A stretch of DNA of 7,811 nt from Marinilabiliales bacterium (lineage in GTDB: Bacteria; Bacteroidota; Bacteroidia; Bacteroidales; BM523): contig PKSZ01000673.1 of the NCBI GenBank assembly GCA_002869425.1, positions 2,018 through 9,828 on the forward strand, given 5' to 3'. Below, piece after piece: positions 4,872 through 7,811 of the stretch (positions within the stretch are counted from its first letter, which is position 1; every line of letters begins with the position of its first letter). Below the pieces are notes generated by a model. That model saw only the letters and a list, made by a program, of their open reading frames with translations, was not told the origin of the DNA and made no database searches. A program made the translations under genes and the position numbers.

Positions 4872-6875
4872 ATGAGATTTATTCTTTTTCTATTCATATT
4901 ATTTTATAGTTTGTATTCATTTTCGCAATCATGCTATTATACGCTTGAAATGACTGATTCATGGGGTGATGGATGGGATGGGTCGCATGTTGATATATAT
5001 GTCAATGGCATTTTCGAAGCATCCCATACATGTACTGCTTCCTATAGTGTTGATTCTATTCTGATTCCATCAGGTGCTTCTGTTTACCTAAACTATACGG
5101 AGTTAAGTTCTTATCCTAGCGAAATATCATATATATTTTATAATTCTGATGGAGTGGCTGTTTTTTCAGATGGTAATTCACCTCAAACAATCAATCCAGT
5201 ATTTGGGCCTGAAGTTTTAGTATGTCACGATCCTGACAATCCCTGTACGGCACCTTTTCTTGTTTTGTGTACAGAAGGTGATACTGTTGATAACAGTTCT
5301 GCATCAGATTCAGGGATACCTGCACCTTCCTGTGGTAACTATGCTGGAGGAGATTCATGGTATAGCGTGATTGTTCCGCAATCTGGAGAGTTGCAGGTTG
5401 AAGCCATGTCATTGGGTATTACAGATGCTGCTATGGCTGTTTATGAATTGACTGACGGATGTACAGGAACCTTAAACGAATTGATATGTGATGATACTTC
5501 AGGAGTGGGGCTAATGCCAGAAGTTTCATATTCGGGACTGAATGGGGGTGATACGGTTTTAGTCAGGGTTTGGGATAATGATAATGATGAAACTGGTAGT
5601 TTTGTTTTACAGGCACGTGATGGTGGTTCTTTATTTTGTTTGAGTGGTAATGCTTCAGAATCCAATAACGGCTGCGCATTGCTAACAGAGAACTTGAATC
5701 AGCAGACTGGAGCAATTTGGGATTCAGACGACAAGCTTGATTTTACAAGTGATTTTTCATATGATTTTACAATCAATATAGGTAATGATGATGATGGAGC
5801 GGACGGCATGGCCTTTGTAATTCAAAATGATGCAAGGGGATTGAGTGCTTTTGGTAACAGTGGAGGAGAGCTGGGTGCAGGAGGTATTGAAAAATCTTTA
5901 ATTGTTGAAATAGATGTCTATATCAATACTGAAGATCGCGATGATGGTATTTCAGGCGTATTGTGTTCAGGAGGGGAAGAGCCAGATCATATGGATATAT
6001 GGTTGAAAGGGGTTGTAAATCCTGAATTGGGATCTTCCTGTGTAACAGATGTTGGAGAGAGAATTGTTTCAAATGGAGTTGCCTTAACAGACGGACCAGA
6101 CTATTATAATATAGAAAATGGTTTGGATCATACTTTTAGAGTTTCTTACGATGTTTCTACAAGTACTTTTACAGCTTCTATTCTGGATGCTGCAGCAAAT
6201 TATTTATATGGTACCATTAGTATTAGTTCTTTTGATCCGATAAGCATTTTTGGAACCACTACGCCTTATTTCGGTTTTACAGCATCAACAGGAGACATAT
6301 CCAATCAGCATATGGCATGTTTGGCCAAAGAGTTTTATAATCCCTTACCGGTTAGGCTGCTAAGCTTTACTGGAGAATGCAGAAATGAAGGTTGTGCTTT
6401 GACATGGACTACAGCTTCTGAAACAAATAATCAGTATTTTATTATTGAGCGATCATGGGATGCAAAGGATTATATCTCCATAGGAATTGAGCCTGGTAAT
6501 GGAAATACAAATGATGTTTCTGTTTACAGTTTTAACGATAATTACAATAATGCTTCTGCTTATTATCGCTTAGTTCAAGTGGATTATAGTGGAAAGAAAA
6601 CATATAGTTATCCTGTTTATGTTAATTGCGAAGCCTTTACTGAGCTAGAGGCAGAAGTTTATCCCAATCCATGTAATGGAAAGCTATTTCTGCGACTGGG
6701 TCAGGATATTGATGAACTTTTGGTTTACAATTCTTTTGGTCAACTGGTGAAATCGGATCAGAAAGTATCAAAAGGAGTACACAGTTATAATCTTGATGAT
6801 TTATCAGGTGACTTGTACTCTATTGTATTGAAATATAATAATGTTGTCGAAAGGCTAAGTTTCATCAAGTTATAA
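4872..6875 (+). CDS. Secreted multidomain protein with L-type-lectin-like domain and T9SS type A sorting domain
   Basis: This is a 667-residue exported protein. Residues 1-19 form a Sec signal peptide with cleavage near SFS-QSC. Next is a disulfide-bearing domain with DSWGDGWDGSHVDIYVNG (about 29-46), a module common in Bacteroidota exoproteins. Residues about 125-250 resemble the PPC-type beta-sandwich (GGDSWYSV, GDTVLVRVWDND). Residues about 256-485 match bacterial L-type (legume-like) lectins: ADGMAFVIQND, GGELGAGGI, SLIVEIDVYIN and PDHMDIWL, with D310 and D355 candidate ligand or calcium residues. Then comes the LPVRLLSFTG...LTWTTASETNNQYF domain (about 491-585) that usually precedes the signal, and a C-terminal T9SS sorting domain (about 593-667) starting EVYPNPCNGKLFLR. 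It probably binds glycans at the cell surface; no catalytic domain is seen. An in-frame TTG at 4815 would add 19 basic residues; I prefer the ATG. It converges on the rhodanese gene with one base between. Confidence 0.88.
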   Translation: MRFILFLFILFYSLYSFSQSCYYTLEMTDSWGDGWDGSHVDIYVNGIFEASHTCTASYSVDSILIPSGASVYLNYTELSSYPSEISYIFYNSDGVAVFSDGNSPQTINPVFGPEVLVCHDPDNPCTAPFLVLCTEGDTVDNSSASDSGIPAPSCGNYAGGDSWYSVIVPQSGELQVEAMSLGITDAAMAVYELTDGCTGTLNELICDDTSGVGLMPEVSYSGLNGGDTVLVRVWDNDNDETGSFVLQARDGGSLFCLSGNASESNNGCALLTENLNQQTGAIWDSDDKLDFTSDFSYDFTINIGNDDDGADGMAFVIQNDARGLSAFGNSGGELGAGGIEKSLIVEIDVYINTEDRDDGISGVLCSGGEEPDHMDIWLKGVVNPELGSSCVTDVGERIVSNGVALTDGPDYYNIENGLDHTFRVSYDVSTSTFTASILDAAANYLYGTISISSFDPISIFGTTTPYFGFTASTGDISNQHMACLAKEFYNPLPVRLLSFTGECRNEGCALTWTTASETNNQYFIIERSWDAKDYISIGIEPGNGNTNDVSVYSFNDNYNNASAYYRLVQVDYSGKKTYSYPVYVNCEAFTELEAEVYPNPCNGKLFLRLGQDIDELLVYNSFGQLVKSDQKVSKGVHSYNLDDLSGDLYSIVLKYNNVVERLSFIKL

Positions 6876-6876
6876 T

Positions 6877-7557
6877 TCACTTTTTTATCAGCTTTTTATA
6901 GATGCTTGTGCTACTTGTTTTGATGGAAATAACATAAACCCCGTTATCCATGTGCGCTGTTTTGATGGTGCAAGGATATTCATCTGTTTTCCTTGTTAAT
7001 ATTTTCTTGCCTGATATATCTGAAATAGTAATTTCCGTAGGAGAGCTTTTCAGCCCATCAATAGTAAAATACTCAACGAATGGATTGGGGTATATTTTGA
7101 CATTTTTATCAGAGATGTAATTTATTTCTGTAGGGATCTCATCAGTTGTGGGATATCCCGAACTTGTCCAGCTGTTTAGTCCTCCCTGCATATTGTATAG
7201 TTCCCTGAAAGATAAGTCTTGCATAATTAAAAAGCTTTGATAGCTTCTGCTACCACTGGAACAGTATATCAAGTATTTTTTATTTTTATCCAATGTATCG
7301 AGATCGCTTGAAAATGTGCTTGAAAAGTAATTGTAGTTATAAGCATTTTCAATATGCGAAGGTGAATACTCGGATGGCGTTCGCACATCTAAAATCATAA
7401 ATTCAGGATTGTTATAGTTGGCCTGAATCATTTGATAAGCAGAATCAACGGTAATTGTTAGATATATTGTATCTGATTTTGTTGAGGGCTGACCAATGCT
7501 TTGAATAGAAAATGAGAAACAAAGTAAGGCGAGGAGAAACAATCTTGAAAATACCAT
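6877..7557 (-). CDS. Secreted rhodanese-like protein with T9SS type A sorting domain
   Basis: This is a 226-residue exported protein. Residues 1-22 are a signal peptide (hydrophobic LFLLALLCFSFS, cleavage near SIG-Q). Residues about 33-135 are a single rhodanese domain: FMILDVRTPSEYSPSHIENAYN is the conserved N-terminal half, and YLIYCSSGSRS contains the active-site loop with catalytic C99 and R104 (CxxGxRS). NMQGGLNSW is the usual closing segment. Residues about 150-226 are a T9SS C-terminal domain: KIYPNPFVEYFTIDG, ISDISGKKIL and NGVYVISIKTSS...KKLIKK. Rhodaneses move sulfane sulfur through a cysteine persulfide; for this exported form the donor and acceptor are unknown. The sorting signal predicts transfer across the outer membrane and surface attachment or release. 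It follows dapF on the same strand with a 57-base gap containing a perfect palindrome, and probably has its own promoter. Confidence 0.9.
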   Translation of the reverse strand: MVFSRLFLLALLCFSFSIQSIGQPSTKSDTIYLTITVDSAYQMIQANYNNPEFMILDVRTPSEYSPSHIENAYNYNYFSSTFSSDLDTLDKNKKYLIYCSSGSRSYQSFLIMQDLSFRELYNMQGGLNSWTSSGYPTTDEIPTEINYISDKNVKIYPNPFVEYFTIDGLKSSPTEITISDISGKKILTRKTDEYPCTIKTAHMDNGVYVISIKTSSTSIYKKLIKK

Positions 7558-7559
7558 AA

Positions 7560-7585
7560 TTATTACATTTTTATAAATGTAATAA
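7560..7585. repeat. Perfect 11-bp palindrome just upstream of the secreted rhodanese gene
   Basis: TTATTACATTT (7560-7570), a TTAT loop and AAATGTAATAA (7575-7585) are perfectly complementary over 11 pairs. The near arm ends two bases before the rhodanese ATG (minus strand, 7557). As DNA it could be an operator; as RNA it would enclose the ribosome-binding region. No T-tract follows on the minus strand, so it is unlikely to be the dapF terminator. Confidence 0.5.
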
Positions 7586-7613
7586 AAGTAATTAAATAAT
7601 GAAATAAATCAAT
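7583..7613 (-). promoter_or_regulatory. Candidate Bacteroidota promoter for the secreted rhodanese gene
   Basis: Read on the minus strand, ATTG (7613-7610) is followed after 19 bases by TACTTTTA (7590-7583). These resemble the phylum's -33 TTTG and -7 TAnnTTTG boxes, each with one mismatch and with spacing in the accepted range. The predicted start would fall within the palindrome at 7560-7585. Random matches are frequent in DNA this AT-rich, so confidence is low. Confidence 0.3.
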
Positions 7614-7614
7614 A

Positions 7615-7811
7615 TTAAAAATATACTCCTTCAAATACTTGTTTGGCAGGTCCCGTTAACCAGATATCTGTATATTGCTTCTTTTCCTTGCGAAATTCTA
7701 CAGTTAGTTTCCCTCCTTTGGTATATAAATCAACTTGCGCCTTATTTTCTTGCAATATTTTTTCATTATAAGCAATAGCTGCAGCTACTGATCCTGTTCC
7801 ACAAGAATAAG
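7615..7811 (-). CDS. dapF: Diaminopimelate epimerase, C-terminal fragment (5' end outside window)
   Basis: The minus strand is open from the window edge to a TAA at 7615, giving the last 64 residues of a protein. It begins YSCGTGSVAAAIAYNEK, where the cysteine in SCGTG matches the second catalytic Cys of DapF (family pattern E-x-x-A/S-CGTG-x-x-A), and the glycines form the anion-binding loop for the substrate. It ends TKGGKLTVEFR...DIWLTGPAKQVFEGVYF, the standard DapF C-terminus (GGxLxVxF...WLTGPAxxVFxG). The enzyme interconverts LL- and meso-diaminopimelate in the lysine and peptidoglycan pathway, in the cytosol. The first catalytic cysteine and the N-terminal half are outside the window, so completeness cannot be judged. 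Proline racemase and PhzF relatives share the fold, but the DIWLTGPA ending favours DapF. Confidence 0.92.
   Translation of the reverse strand, partial: YSCGTGSVAAAIAYNEKILQENKAQVDLYTKGGKLTVEFRKEKKQYTDIWLTGPAKQVFEGVYF

Noticed and set aside
5191..5665. Two minus-strand reading frames of about 74 codons (5191-5412 and 5441-5665)
   Set aside because: Both are antisense to the lectin-like secreted protein, with no start signals or recognisable domains.
1..7811. CRISPR array, tRNA, rRNA, insertion sequence or integrase
   Set aside because: No regularly spaced direct repeats, cloverleaf sequence, ribosomal RNA motif, transposase or recombinase coding sequence was seen.

Overview
The window is AT-rich DNA from a member of the Bacteroidota, most likely a Bacteroidia or Marinilabiliales-like lineage. 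Four things point there. Two secreted proteins carry type IX secretion (T9SS) type A C-terminal sorting domains. A POT-type peptide transporter and a 37-kDa nucleoid-associated protein have sequences typical of the phylum. Clear Shine-Dalgarno sequences are absent. The species cannot be determined from this window.

Layout. 1-687 (+) is the 3' part of a POT/PTR2 peptide transporter, closed by a strong intrinsic terminator (709-737). 816-1865 (+) encodes a NdpA/YejK-like nucleoid-associated protein, followed directly by a probable bidirectional terminator (1866-1885). 1897-2082 (-) is a small uncharacterised 61-aa protein. Diverging from it, 2166-2867 (+) encodes a class I SAM-dependent methyltransferase. 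4599-2857 (-) is a tight three-gene operon: a SiaB-like GHKL protein kinase, a SiaC-like DUF1987 phosphoprotein, and a class III nucleotidyl cyclase with an N-terminal coiled coil. Its last gene overlaps the end of the methyltransferase tail to tail. 4872-6875 (+) is a large multidomain secreted protein with an L-type-lectin-like domain and a T9SS signal. It converges, with one base between stops, on 7557-6877 (-), a secreted rhodanese that also has a T9SS signal. 7811-7615 (-) is the C-terminal end of diaminopimelate epimerase (DapF), cut by the window edge.

How the genes work together. The most interesting unit is the SiaB-SiaC-cyclase operon. In Pseudomonas aeruginosa, SiaB phosphorylates SiaC, the phosphatase SiaA reverses this, and unphosphorylated SiaC binds and activates the GGDEF diguanylate cyclase SiaD. 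Here the partner-switch pair is kept, but the output enzyme is a class III cyclase with a complete adenylate-cyclase-type active site. This suggests the same phosphorylation switch controls a different cyclic nucleotide, probably cAMP. No SiaA-like phosphatase is in the window. The two T9SS cargo proteins are predicted to be exported and either anchored on the cell surface or released. The remaining genes look like ordinary housekeeping or accessory genes.
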